A stretch of 49,098 nt of DNA from Labrenzia sp. DG1229 (GCF_000521215.1 NZ_KI928927.1:278448-327545), one strand, 5' to 3'; shown: positions 7,773 through 16,876, counted from the first letter of the stretch. The notes: generated by a model from the letters alone, not told the origin. A program made the numbers and translations.

Positions 7773-8558
7773 TCAGGCAACTTTCGGAAGCCGTGCGAGC
7801 TGCCCGCCCGACAGGAGCGCGCCACCGCCCGGTGCAACCTCGGTCAGGCCCAGATTCTGGAGGATCTTGCGCGTTGTCGCCACAGAGGCCGAGACGGTAG
7901 GCAGCCCCGATGCACGCTCGATCATCTCGATCGCCGGGAGCGATGGCATCTGCACGCAAGCCGAAGCAACGATCGCGTCGACACCCCGCACGTCCAGCTT
8001 GCGCCAGAGTTCGGCCGGCGCTGCCGGGTCCTGAGAGGCGACGTCCAGATTGTCGGCAATTTCCAGCGCCAGGAAATCCTGCACTTCGATACCCTCGTTC
8101 TCGATGTACTCGACAACGAGTCTGGTGAGCGGTTTCATGTACGGGCAGATGATTGCGACTTTCTTGAAGCTCATCTCATGCAAACTCTCTACCAGCGCGC
8201 CGGCTGAATTCAACACAGGCGCTGGACAACCGCTTTCGGCAGTAGCCTTGTGCAACTTTTCCGAAGAGGTGCGATGATAACCCAAACCCATGGACATTAT
8301 GGCCACCAGGCAGGCATAGGCTTGCACTTCGACGGCCGCATCCGAGAGTTCGGTCGCACATCTCAGGCTGTCGGCATCCATCGCCTCCAGCTCTTCCTTG
8401 ACGACGGACTTCATGCGCATGCGCGAGGAATGGAACGTGAAGCGGTCCGGCAGGATCGTCTCTCGCGCTTTCAGAAGAGCCGGTATCTCGGTTTCCATGG
8501 TAACATTGGAGCTCGGGACAATCAGTCCGACCCTGCGATACCTTGATGAGTTGGTCAT
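7773..8558 (-). CDS. Asp/Glu racemase / maleate isomerase family protein
   Basis: The 261-residue cytoplasmic protein starts with the signature IVPSSNVTMETEIP of the maleate cis-trans isomerase and arylmalonate decarboxylase branch of the Asp/Glu racemase superfamily. Two cysteines lie where the catalytic pair is expected, in YACLVAIMSMG and SACVQMPSL. A typical ending with an FGxLL-like turn appears as GGGALLSGGQ. It follows the TRAP transporter genes on the same strand, with AAGGAGAAAC before the ATG. It therefore probably acts on the imported dicarboxylate or related acid. Maleate itself as substrate is only one possibility. Confidence 0.78.
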   Translation of the reverse strand: MTNSSRYRRVGLIVPSSNVTMETEIPALLKARETILPDRFTFHSSRMRMKSVVKEELEAMDADSLRCATELSDAAVEVQAYACLVAIMSMGLGYHRTSSEKLHKATAESGCPAPVLNSAGALVESLHEMSFKKVAIICPYMKPLTRLVVEYIENEGIEVQDFLALEIADNLDVASQDPAAPAELWRKLDVRGVDAIVASACVQMPSLPAIEMIERASGLPTVSASVATTRKILQNLGLTEVAPGGGALLSGGQLARLPKVA

Positions 8559-8582
8559 GATGTTTCTCCTTTTGAGGCCTGT

Positions 8583-9896
8583 TTAGTAAGCGGGGCCCAT
8601 GACGAGGTTCGGAAGCCACGTTGCGAGGCCCGGGAACAGGCAGAGCAGGAGGATCGCAACGAGCATGCAGAGGACGAATGGCAGGGATCCGGCCAGGATC
8701 TTCTTGAGCGAAATATCCGGTGCAATTCCGTTGATCACGTAGAGATTGAGGCCGACCGGCGGGGAAATCAGCCCGATTTCCATGTTGATGGTCAGCACCA
8801 CCGCGAACCAGATCGGGTCAAATCCGGCGCTGACGATTACCGGCAAGAGGATTGGGGCTGCCATCAGGATGACTGCAACCGGTGGCAGGAAAAACCCTGC
8901 TACGATGAGGAAGAAATTGATCGCCGCCATCAACACCCAGCGGTTGACCTCAAGGTCGCCGATCCAGGCAGCGATCGATTGCGTGATGAACAGACTGGAC
9001 AGCATGTAGGAAAACACGCCGGCGGCCGCGATGATGAAAAGGATCATCACGCTCTCCTTGGTGCTGTCGCGCAGAACTGCCCAAAGGGACCTGGGGCTCA
9101 AGAGCCTGTAAATCACCATGGCAACCAACAGGCACAGAAGAGCGCCGACCGCGGCGGTCTCGGACGGTGTCGCAACACCGCCATACATCGCGTAGAGCAC
9201 ACCCACGATAATCGCGATGAAGGGAAGAACGCGCGGGAGGATCTCTACCCTGTCACTCCAGGAATAGCTGACTTGTGCCGCCGATCGCTCCCCTGAGCGC
9301 CACGTTGCATAGATCGACCAGGTCATAAAGAGGCTTACCAGCAACAGGCCCGGGATCACCCCGGCAAGAAACAGCCGTCCGATGGATGTCTCGGTGGCGA
9401 TACCATAGACGATCATTGTGATGGAAGGAGGAATGAGAATGCCGAGAGTGCCGCCAGCGGCGATCGACCCGGTGGCGATTTCCTCAGGATAGCCGCGCTT
9501 GCGCATTTCCGGGATGCCCATCTTGCCGATTGCCGCACAGGTCGCAGGACTGGATCCGGACATGGCGGAAAAGAGCGCACAGGCACCAAGATTGGAGACG
9601 ACAAGGCCGCCGGGAACCCTCGTCAGCCAGCGTTCGAGCGCTTCATAAAGATCGGCACCGGCTCTGGTCGAGGCAATTGACGCGCCCATGATGATGAACA
9701 TCGGGATAGACAGGAGCGCAAAGCTGTCGAGCTTGCCGAAGAATATTTCCGGCATGAGTTCCAGAGATCTCATGCCATCGAAGATGACCAGGAAAACGGC
9801 AGACACGAGAAGCAGGCCCATGGCGACCGAAATGCCGCTGAACAATATCAGGATTGTGATCAGTCCGACGACTGACCCGAGTAGAAGAGGGTCCAT
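8583..9896 (-). CDS. dctM: TRAP transporter large permease (DctM)
   Basis: The 437-residue protein consists almost entirely of hydrophobic segments and has the typical start MDPLLLGSVVGLITILILFSG. Conserved DctM elements include IPMFIIMGASIA, GSSPATCAAIGKMGIPEM and the ending with PPVGLNLYVINGIAP. It is the ion-coupled membrane subunit of a tripartite ATP-independent periplasmic transporter. The frame is open 267 bases further upstream, but the ATG at 9894-9896 is supported by homology of the N-terminus and by the one-base TGATG overlap with the DctQ stop. Substrate is probably an organic acid, as for most TRAP systems. Confidence 0.9.
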   Translation of the reverse strand: MDPLLLGSVVGLITILILFSGISVAMGLLLVSAVFLVIFDGMRSLELMPEIFFGKLDSFALLSIPMFIIMGASIASTRAGADLYEALERWLTRVPGGLVVSNLGACALFSAMSGSSPATCAAIGKMGIPEMRKRGYPEEIATGSIAAGGTLGILIPPSITMIVYGIATETSIGRLFLAGVIPGLLLVSLFMTWSIYATWRSGERSAAQVSYSWSDRVEILPRVLPFIAIIVGVLYAMYGGVATPSETAAVGALLCLLVAMVIYRLLSPRSLWAVLRDSTKESVMILFIIAAAGVFSYMLSSLFITQSIAAWIGDLEVNRWVLMAAINFFLIVAGFFLPPVAVILMAAPILLPVIVSAGFDPIWFAVVLTINMEIGLISPPVGLNLYVINGIAPDISLKKILAGSLPFVLCMLVAILLLCLFPGLATWLPNLVMGPAY

Positions 9897-10429
9897 CAGA
9901 CTGCTCCATTTGATTTTTCGGAGAGTTTGAAAAACGTATCCGCGCAATCCGATGCAAGCTGAAGAAACAAAAGCCCGAACCCGACCGGCAGGGCCAGGTA
10001 GGGGATCCAGAGCGGTACGGCGGTAACAGTGTCCGATGTCCAGCCTCGGGTAAGGGCAAGATGCCAGTACTCGTAGCCGTAGAAGCTGCAGACGCCGATG
10101 ATACAAAGAGAGGAGAAGGTGGTTGCCACCCTCAGCAGCTTGGCACCCTTCGGCCCAAGCCACATCGGCAGAAGGTCAACATTGACGTGTCCTTTGTGCT
10201 TCTGCACGAAGGGCAGTCCGAGAAGCGTTGCGGCGACAACCAGGTACACGACGATTTCGGTCTGCCAAACAGTCGAGCCGTTGAGAACAAAGCGGATGAA
10301 GATCATCTGGCAGGTGAGGAACACTGCGCCGAGGATCATGGTCGCCGCGATCCAGCCGGAGACTTCGGAAATCTGCCTTATGACGCCGGTCGCTCCGACC
10401 CGCGCACCACCAGTGCGTTCTTGAGCCAT
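9896..10429 (-). CDS. dctQ: TRAP transporter small permease (DctQ)
   Basis: The 177-residue protein has four predicted membrane segments (around WIAATMILGAVFLTCQMIFI, IVVYLVVAATLLGLPF, LCIIGVCSFYGYEYW and LPVGFGLLFLQLASD). It also has the DctQ feature of a polar loop with QKHKGHVNVDLLP. It forms the membrane complex with DctM. The gene lies between dctP and dctM in one minus-strand operon. Its stop codon shares a base with the dctM start. Confidence 0.87.
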   Translation of the reverse strand: MAQERTGGARVGATGVIRQISEVSGWIAATMILGAVFLTCQMIFIRFVLNGSTVWQTEIVVYLVVAATLLGLPFVQKHKGHVNVDLLPMWLGPKGAKLLRVATTFSSLCIIGVCSFYGYEYWHLALTRGWTSDTVTAVPLWIPYLALPVGFGLLFLQLASDCADTFFKLSEKSNGAV

Positions 10430-10460
10430 TTTTCACTCCATTTGCGTTTTGAGGAATGGA

Positions 10461-10477
10461 CGGCCTGGGCCAGGCCG
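10461..10477 (-). terminator. Intercistronic hairpin between dctP and dctQ
   Basis: A perfect seven-base stem (CGGCCTG with CAGGCCG) around a three-base loop lies between the end of dctP and the start of dctQ. There is no T-run on the transcript side. Such hairpins commonly protect the binding-protein mRNA or reduce read-through, giving more DctP than permease. The function here is inferred from position. Confidence 0.45.
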
Positions 10478-10488
10478 CCCCGACTGGG

Positions 10489-11472
10489 TCATTCGACCGA
10501 AAGCGCCAAATCCAGCAGGAACTGTCCGTTGGGCACGGACTCGACGAAGGACTTGTAGGCAGTGTCTTTTGCGAGCGCGCGCCAGGCCTTGAAATCTGCT
10601 GGTGTCATCTCTGCAATCTCGACGCCTGCTTCTCGAAAGACTTCGACTGAAGCGGCATCCTGTATTTTTGCCTGGCTCAGATAAAAGGCCTCGGCCTTCT
10701 CGGCCGCTGCAAGCAGAGATTCCTGCTGACTGCTGTTCAATCCCTCGAAAGTGGACTTGTTCATCAACAATGGCTGATAGAGAAACCAGAGCGCCACATC
10801 GCCAGCCGGAGTGTAGCAGCTGACCTGCTCGAATATCCGGTACGACACGAAAGATGATGACGAGGTATTCGCGGCATCCAGAACTCCGGTCTGCATCGCG
10901 CTGTAGATTTCGGACGATGCCATGGATGCAATCGAAGCGCCTGCGCCGACCAGCATTTGCTCGAAGGACTTTCCTGCTGCACGGGTCTGAAGCCCGGAAA
11001 CATCTTCCGGCCTGGTGATGCACTTGTCCTTTCCGACAAAACCGCCGGCAAGATAGCCGTCAACGAGCACCATGACGTCGTCTTTCTCCATTTCCGCCTT
11101 CAGTTCATCCATGAAGGACGAGTCCGAAAGGCGGGACGCATGGTCGTGGTTCTTCACCAGACCGGGCATCAGGGTCAGGTTGAACGCCGGTCGCTGGCCG
11201 CCGGCATAGCTCAGGGGAAAGACCGTCATGTCGAGCTGTCCCCTGCTGAGCGGCTTGTACTGCTCGCGCGGTTTGAACAGCGATTTTGACGGAAAGATCT
11301 TGATGGTGAGATCCACGTCTGCGGCGGCAACCTCGTCGGCAACCATCTGTGCCACGTTGTGGCGAATGTCCTTGGTGGACCATTGATGCGACAGGCGAAG
11401 TTCCGATGCCTGTGCAGAGTGGATGGAAAAAATCGAGGCAATTGCAGCCGCGGCGAGCAGGGTTGATTTCAT
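10489..11472 (-). CDS. dctP: TRAP transporter substrate-binding protein (DctP)
   Basis: The protein of about 327 residues begins with a clear signal peptide (MKSTLLAAAAIASIFSIHSAQA) and continues with ELRLSHQWSTKDIRHNVAQ. The DctP fold is seen in KSLFKPREQYKPLSRGQLDM and in the ligand-arginine region KCITRPEDVSGLQTRAAGK. It captures the substrate in the periplasm for DctQM. The frame is open to 11517, but the ATG at 11470-11472 has an AGAAGGAAAC ribosome-binding sequence and places the signal peptide at the N-terminus. It diverges from a GntR regulator across an AT-rich region with a palindrome. Confidence 0.88.
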   Translation of the reverse strand: MKSTLLAAAAIASIFSIHSAQASELRLSHQWSTKDIRHNVAQMVADEVAAADVDLTIKIFPSKSLFKPREQYKPLSRGQLDMTVFPLSYAGGQRPAFNLTLMPGLVKNHDHASRLSDSSFMDELKAEMEKDDVMVLVDGYLAGGFVGKDKCITRPEDVSGLQTRAAGKSFEQMLVGAGASIASMASSEIYSAMQTGVLDAANTSSSSFVSYRIFEQVSCYTPAGDVALWFLYQPLLMNKSTFEGLNSSQQESLLAAAEKAEAFYLSQAKIQDAASVEVFREAGVEIAEMTPADFKAWRALAKDTAYKSFVESVPNGQFLLDLALSVE

Positions 11473-11504
11473 GATGGTTTCCTTCTGTTGGTACAAATAA
11501 GACT

Positions 11505-11520
11505 TATATGTATACATATA
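11505..11520. promoter_or_regulatory. 16-bp perfect palindrome, probable GntR/FCD operator
   Basis: TATATGTATACATATA is a perfect inverted repeat between dctP and the divergent GntR-family gene. A related imperfect site with the core ACATATGT lies at 11535-11542. GntR/FCD regulators of catabolic operons often bind short palindromes with a GTATAC-like centre upstream of the genes they control, so autoregulation and control of the TRAP operon are both plausible. Confidence 0.6.
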
Positions 11521-11611
11521 GATAATTTAAAAATACATATGTGTCAACATACGTATCGACAAGCTGAAAGGCGCAGTCTAAAAAGAGACAGAAATCAAGG
11601 GATTGACTAAG

Positions 11612-12259
11612 ATGGCGCGCGTTGCTGACCAATTGATCGAGACACTGCGGAATGAAATTCGTTCCGGTGCCTTGCGACCGGGGGATCAATTGGAAGAGGC
11701 TTCATTGGCCGAGCGTTTCGATGTTTCGCGCACACCCGTTCGAGAGGCGGTGAGATCTCTCGTCGACAGCGGGTTGCTCGAAACCAGGCCTCGAAAGGGA
11801 GCTTTCGTAAGAGTTCTGACGGCAAAGGAACTCATTGACTTGTTCGAAGTCGCTGCCGAATTGGAAGGCATGGCTTGCCGCCTGGCAGCGGAGCGATTGA
11901 CCGGTGAGGACGCCTCATCAATCGAGACGGCCATGCAGTTGTGCCGTGACGCGGTCAAACGGGATGACAAGACAGCATACGCAAAGGCCAACCTGGCATT
12001 TCACGAGTCTATTCACCAGGCAGCCGGCAACAGCAGGCTCATTGAACAGATCGAACAGCTTGCCGGACATATCAACCCATATCGTGCGATGCCGTTCCAG
12101 ATGCGCGGAAGGCTTCAGAAATCAACCGAGGAACACGCAAGAATCGCTGAGGCGATTCTTGGAAACAAAGGCGCGGAAGCGGATGATCTGATGCGGGATC
12201 ACATGATGCTGCAAGGTCGGCGACTACCTATTATTTTGGAAGCAATCGAATCCAGATAG
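11612..12259 (+). CDS. GntR family transcriptional regulator, FCD (FadR) subfamily
   Basis: The protein of about 215 residues has an N-terminal winged helix (VADQLIETLRNEIRSGAL, then LAERFDVSRTPVREAVRSL, then GLLETRPRKGAFVRVL). It also has an all-helical FCD ligand-binding domain (DLFEVAAELEGMACRLAAERL, and the metal-site histidines in FHESIHQAAGN and in the last helix DHMM). Such proteins usually repress a neighbouring catabolic operon until its substrate binds. The ATG at 11612 is preferred to the TTG at 11603 because AAGGG lies ten bases upstream. It is divergent from dctP. Confidence 0.85.
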   Translation: MARVADQLIETLRNEIRSGALRPGDQLEEASLAERFDVSRTPVREAVRSLVDSGLLETRPRKGAFVRVLTAKELIDLFEVAAELEGMACRLAAERLTGEDASSIETAMQLCRDAVKRDDKTAYAKANLAFHESIHQAAGNSRLIEQIEQLAGHINPYRAMPFQMRGRLQKSTEEHARIAEAILGNKGAEADDLMRDHMMLQGRRLPIILEAIESR

Positions 12260-12420
12260 CATGTCCCGGATGCCAAGTTGGATCATTCGCCCGATGGATC
12301 CCGGATCCCGCAGTTTTTGCACACGCGGGACAAAGTCGTGTCGCACCAAGAGGTCGGCCGACCGGACTGTTTCGTCTTTTGCCCAGCTAACGTGCCAGAC
12401 CGGTCACGACATCATTTGCA

Positions 12421-13632
12421 TCAAAGTGGTCGGGCCGGATCTTCCTGCAGACCCAAATGTAACTCGTTGCCATCATAAGGATGTGCACGGGCCACGTCTT
12501 CATCAAGGTCATGCCCCAGTCCAGGTTCATAAGAAGGAAGAACGTAGCCGTTTTCCCAACGGATCGGGGTGGTCAGCAGATCGGAATATAAACCATCAAA
12601 CGTCCGGATCGACTCCAGCACCAGGAAATTTGGGCTGCATGTCGCCAGCTGGATATTGGCAAGTGCTACCAGTGGGCCACAGTAAAGATGGGGAGCGACC
12701 TGGGCGGAATGGCATTCCGCCATGGCGGCGATTTTCTTGGCTTCGAGCAGGCCACCAACGCGGCCGAGATTCATCTGCAGAATGCTGGCGGCCCGGGTGT
12801 CCAAAACGCGTGAAAACTCGTATTTCGTGCACAGCCTTTCGCCCGTCGCGACCGGTATGGATGTGTAGCGCGCAACTTCAGCCATGTCTTCCGGTTTTTC
12901 CGGCGGGATCGGCTCTTCGAACCAGAGCGGATCATAGGCTTCCAGACGACGGGCCATGCGCTTGGCGCCGGACACGGTGAATTGGCCGTGGGTTCCGAAA
13001 AGAAGATCAGCCCTGTCACCGACTGCCTCGCGGATGGCCCTGCAAAATCCTTCCGAGCGATCCAGATCCCGAAGGCTCGGCTGGTGACCGTCATAGATCG
13101 TGTAGGGGCCAGCCGGGTCGAACTTGACTGCGGTAAAGCCCTGTTCGACGGCCTTGATGGCCGCTGCGGCTGCAATGTCGGGATCATTATAGACATTTGG
13201 AGTGTCCGGATCCGGATAGACATCACCATTGGTGGGGTAGAGATAGGTGTAGGACCTGAGACGCTCGTGAACCCGGCCACCAAGCAGCTCATAAACAGGT
13301 TTGCCTGCCGCTTTTCCGATGATGTCCCAGCAGGCCATCTCCAGACCGGAGAGAACTCCCATCACGGAAACATCCGGCCGCTGGGTATAACCGGCACCGT
13401 AGGTCTTGTGCCAAAGCCGCTCGATGTGGTGCGGATCTTCGCCCTCGAACTGACGTCGGAACACATCTCTGGCCATTTCCGCTACGAGATGTGGGCCGAA
13501 CGTGGCGTTGTAGATTTCGCCATAGCCGACTGTACCGCAACGTGTGACCAGCTTGACGAAAATGAAATACCGGCCGCCATGACGAGGCGGTGGGTTTCCG
13601 ACAACGAAGGTCTCGATTTGGTCGAGTTTCAT
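12421..13632 (-). CDS. Enolase-superfamily (mandelate racemase/muconate lactonizing) dehydratase-like protein
   Basis: The 403-residue protein has the N-terminal capping domain (MKLDQIETFVVGNPPP) and the TIM barrel of the MR/MLE family, closest by eye to galactonate/mannonate-type sugar-acid dehydratases. The second and third metal ligands are seen in WFEEPIPPE and in VATGERLC, and the acid/base His in APHLYCGP. At the first ligand position, where Asp or Glu is usual (for example DFHGR), this protein has GTHGQ, so the ligand is missing or supplied differently. It follows the aldehyde dehydrogenase gene by 15 bases. The ATG at 13630-13632 is preferred to the preceding TTG. Substrate is unknown. 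Confidence 0.78.
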   Translation of the reverse strand: MKLDQIETFVVGNPPPRHGGRYFIFVKLVTRCGTVGYGEIYNATFGPHLVAEMARDVFRRQFEGEDPHHIERLWHKTYGAGYTQRPDVSVMGVLSGLEMACWDIIGKAAGKPVYELLGGRVHERLRSYTYLYPTNGDVYPDPDTPNVYNDPDIAAAAAIKAVEQGFTAVKFDPAGPYTIYDGHQPSLRDLDRSEGFCRAIREAVGDRADLLFGTHGQFTVSGAKRMARRLEAYDPLWFEEPIPPEKPEDMAEVARYTSIPVATGERLCTKYEFSRVLDTRAASILQMNLGRVGGLLEAKKIAAMAECHSAQVAPHLYCGPLVALANIQLATCSPNFLVLESIRTFDGLYSDLLTTPIRWENGYVLPSYEPGLGHDLDEDVARAHPYDGNELHLGLQEDPARPL

Positions 13633-13647
13633 CAAACAGGTCCTGAC

Positions 13648-15136
13648 CTAACTGGCGTTGCTGATCGTGATCGACTTTACCTTGGTATAGGCATCGAGTC
13701 CTTCCCAGCCTTTTTCGCGTCCATAGCCGGATTTCTTGTTGCCGCCGAATGGCAGTTCCAATCCGCCGGCCCAGTAGTCGTTGATCGATACCTGGCCGCA
13801 GTCCATGGCCGAGGCGACCCGCATTGCCCGGCCGACATCCTGGGTATAAACGCTCGCGATCAGGCCGAATTCCGTGCCGTTGGCCAGTTGTATGGCCTCG
13901 TCTTCGGTGTCGAAGTTCTGAACCGAGAGCACCGGCCCGAATATCTCTTCCTGTACTGCCGGGTCATCAGGTTCAAGGTCGGCAATTACGGTCGGCTGGA
14001 AGAACCAGCCCTTGCCGGTATCGGCGTCGACCGTCACGTCGCCGCCGGTCAGAAGGTGGGCGCCGCGGCCTTTCGCTGCTTCGACATGCGCCTTGATCCG
14101 CGACAGGTGCAGCTCCGAATTGATCGCACCCATATCCGGTGCGGTCAGCCCGTGTGCAGTCCTGATCGACTTTGCCCGCTCGCCAAGAATGGCAAGAACA
14201 TCGTCGCGGATTGCCCTGTGCATGATCAGCCTGGACCCGGCCGAGCAGATTTGACCGGAATTGGAGAAGATCGCCCAGTAGGCACCGTCGGCCACTTTTT
14301 CAGGGTCTGCATCACCGAAGGCGATCAGGGGAGACTTGCCACCAAGTTCCAGGGTCAGCCGGGTGACGTTGGGGGCCGCCATCTGGGCAACATTGATGCC
14401 TGTCGAAACGGACCCCGTGAATGTCAATTGCTTGATCCGCGGGTCACGTGCCAACTGGGCCGCCGATATCCGCGCCAAGGCCTGTGACGACATTGACCAG
14501 CCCTTCCGGAACACCTGCTTCGCAGAGCATTTCTGCCATCACGAGGGCAGTGAAGGGTGTTGTCTCCGCTGGTTTTGCAACAACCGAACATCCTGCTGCA
14601 AGCGCAGGTGCGACACCGCGCGCAAAGGTCGATGTGGGATAGTTCCAGGGAATGATATGCCCTGTAACCCCGACCGGTTCACGGACGGTAAAGGCTGTGT
14701 AGGCCGGCCCGAGATTGACGGATCGCCCGTCGAGCTTGTCGGCGGCGCCAGCGTAATATTCAAACAGGCGCGCGGAGGACTGAATGTCGCCCTGCGCTTC
14801 GGCCAGGGTCTTGCCGCTGTCGACTACTTCGATCACTGAAAGCCGGTCGGCATTCTCTCGAAACAAACGGGCGACATTGTTGAGAATTCTGCAACGCTCG
14901 CCCGGTGTGACCTGCCGCCAGTGCCGTGCAGCTGTTTCGGCCGATGCAATGGCAAGATCCATGTCGGTCTCCTCACCGATAGAGAATTCCGCGAAGGCCT
15001 CCGCCCGCCCTGGATCGAAACTTTCCATTTTCCGGTTCGACGGCTGTGTGGTCTTGCCGTCAATGAAGTGGCCATCCGGCAGGGCTGCAAGCCTGCCGGT
15101 CGTCAAATAGTCTTGTGCGAAGTCATGAGCTGTCAT
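13648..15136 (-). pseudogene. Aldehyde dehydrogenase gene with one frameshift
   Basis: The two halves lie in different frames. Residues 1-about 226 (15136 down to about 14460) end correctly with VPEGLVNVVTGLGADIGG. The rest (about 14456 to 13648) continues with QLARDPRIKQLTFTGSVSTG. Removing one base of the GGG at 14457-14459 restores a 495-residue NAD(P)-dependent aldehyde dehydrogenase of normal length. Catalytic features are intact: PWNYP, the general base Glu in LELGGKSP, the nucleophile Cys in SGQICSAGSR and EEIFGPVL. It would oxidise an aldehyde made by the upstream GMC enzyme, whose stop overlaps its start by ATGA. It is either a recent pseudogene or a one-base sequence error. Confidence 0.85.
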
Positions 15137-16749
15137 GGCGTGGCTCGTTTCCGGTCTTGAAGGATGAGGTCAGCCCCTTTCAGGGCAAGCATCATGGTCG
15201 GGGCATTGGTATTGCCCGAGGTGATGTTTGGAAAGGCAGAGGCGTCGACAACTCTCAGGCCGTCAACTCCGTGAACCTTGAGACGGCTGTCGATCACCGA
15301 TGTTTCGCGATTATTACCCATCCGGCAGGTCGAGACCGGATGATAGACGGTGCTGGCACGGTTGCGGAAATCAGCCAGAATTCCGTCGCCGTCGAGCGTT
15401 TCAAGATGAGGTGCGACGGAGGCGTCCACAACGGAGCGCATGGCTTGGCTCGACATGATTTTCTGGCAGAGCCGGCCACCGGCAATGACCGCTTCACGAT
15501 CTTCTTCCGTTGCAAGCGAATTCGGCTGGATCAAGGGAGCAACAGTACTGTCCGCACTCCTGATATCAATGCGCCCCCGGCTGGTTGGCCGGGTCGGTTG
15601 CGCACAGATGATGAAGCCGTTGAAGGGATCCAGGATCAGCTTTGCCGTGTTGCCGTCCGGAGCCAGCCGATAGCTGATGGGATTGAAGTAAAGCTGTTGA
15701 TCTGGATGTTCGAGCCCCGATTGCGATTTCAAGAACCCGCCGCACTGGTTCACAGACAGCGCGAGAGGGCCCTTTCGTGTAACCGCATATTGCAGGGCGG
15801 CACGTGCCCGGCCCGCCAGAGGACGCAAGACGGCATTGAGCGTTGCTTCCTTGGCCCGAAACGTGAAGTTGGCGGCGAGGTGATCCTGAAGATTTCCACC
15901 GACATTGGGGTTGGCAAAAAGTACGGGAATTCCAAGATCCTGCAACAGGTTACCCGGACCTATCCCGGACACTTGCAACAACTGGGGCGACCCGATGGCG
16001 CCGGCTGAAAGGATGATTTCCCGATCTGCAAGAAGTATTTCACCGCTCGTCAGCACGATACCGACAGCTGTGTTGCCCTCAAAAAGGACGCGTTTGGCCT
16101 GTGCTTCCGTGAGCAGTCCGAAATTCGGGCGGGGCAGGGCCGGATGCAGGAAGGCGCGAGCGGACGAACAGCGCTGCCCGTCTTTCGTATTGATGTGATA
16201 GTTGCCACCGCCCTCGGGCGCTGCGCCGTTGAAATCGTCCGACCGTGGCAGGTCTGCCTCGTCGAGTGCCGAAAAGAAATGGCGATTGAGCCTGTGTATC
16301 TGTTTCGAAGTGTCCTGGACGTGGACCCATCCGTATCCCACTTTTCCGCCAGTGGGTGACACCTTCGTTTCCAGGCGTTCGAATACGGGTCTGACGTCCC
16401 GCCAGTCCCAGCCTTCTGCTCCGGATGCCTCCCAGTCTTCAAAATCTCTTGGAAGGCCGCGGCAGTAAACCATGGCATTGATAGAGCCCGATCCCCCCAG
16501 CATGCGACCCCTCGGCCAGGAAACTCTGCGTCCATTCAGGCCCGTGTCCGGTTCCGTCTTGAATTGCCAGGTGCACTTTGGATTGGAGACCAGCTTGGCA
16601 TATCCCAGGGGCAATCGAACCCAGGGCGAGTTGTCGGCGCTCCCGGCTTCCAGCAGAAGCACGGTGACGTTCGGGTCAGCACTCAGGCGCTCCGCCAGGA
16701 TGCATCCGGCAGACCCGGCTCCGACGATGATGTAATCGGCTCGTTTCAT
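15133..16749 (-). CDS. GMC family oxidoreductase (choline dehydrogenase-like)
   Basis: The 538-residue flavoprotein starts with the FAD-binding motif YIIVGAGSAGCILAERL and has the GMC signatures GGSGSINAMVYCRG and AGAIGSPQLLQVSGIGP. The catalytic pair is in VYHPVSTCRMG (His) and GNTNAPTMM (Asn). It oxidises an alcohol to an aldehyde, which fits the adjoining aldehyde dehydrogenase. The frame is open to 16803, but the ATG at 16747-16749 places the Rossmann motif at the N-terminus as usual. The substrate could be choline-like or another primary alcohol. The neighbouring enolase-superfamily gene suggests a polyol or sugar-derived alcohol. Confidence 0.87.
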   Translation of the reverse strand: MKRADYIIVGAGSAGCILAERLSADPNVTVLLLEAGSADNSPWVRLPLGYAKLVSNPKCTWQFKTEPDTGLNGRRVSWPRGRMLGGSGSINAMVYCRGLPRDFEDWEASGAEGWDWRDVRPVFERLETKVSPTGGKVGYGWVHVQDTSKQIHRLNRHFFSALDEADLPRSDDFNGAAPEGGGNYHINTKDGQRCSSARAFLHPALPRPNFGLLTEAQAKRVLFEGNTAVGIVLTSGEILLADREIILSAGAIGSPQLLQVSGIGPGNLLQDLGIPVLFANPNVGGNLQDHLAANFTFRAKEATLNAVLRPLAGRARAALQYAVTRKGPLALSVNQCGGFLKSQSGLEHPDQQLYFNPISYRLAPDGNTAKLILDPFNGFIICAQPTRPTSRGRIDIRSADSTVAPLIQPNSLATEEDREAVIAGGRLCQKIMSSQAMRSVVDASVAPHLETLDGDGILADFRNRASTVYHPVSTCRMGNNRETSVIDSRLKVHGVDGLRVVDASAFPNITSGNTNAPTMMLALKGADLILQDRKRATP

Positions 16750-16814
16750 TGGTGAGACCGGCTGTCGTGTTGTGTCTGCCGCGAAGTTTCCACGAGATTG
16801 CAAAATCCATGAAA

Positions 16815-16856
16815 CGAAAAAATATTTGGAGAAACATCGAAAAAATTTGTAGGAAA
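16815..16856. promoter_or_regulatory. Direct repeat in the GMC-LysR intergenic region
   Basis: Two similar blocks, CGAAAAAATATTTGGAGAAA (16815-16834) and CGAAAAAATTTGTAGGAAA (16838-16856), are offset by 23 bases, about two helical turns. They lie between the divergent GMC oxidoreductase and LysR genes. They are candidate binding sites for the LysR-type regulator, which typically contacts two adjacent sites upstream of its target. Confidence 0.4.
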
Positions 16857-16876
16857 GAACTGTTTTCGAATACGAA

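Noticed and set aside
8583..10163. Long version of DctM from 10163
   Set aside because: The extra 89 residues overlap DctQ in another frame and are not DctM-like; the ATG at 9896 is supported by the TGATG overlap.
12261..12980. Plus-strand 239-codon frame over the enolase-superfamily gene
   Set aside because: It is the opposite-strand shadow of the MR/MLE gene, whose motifs are clear.
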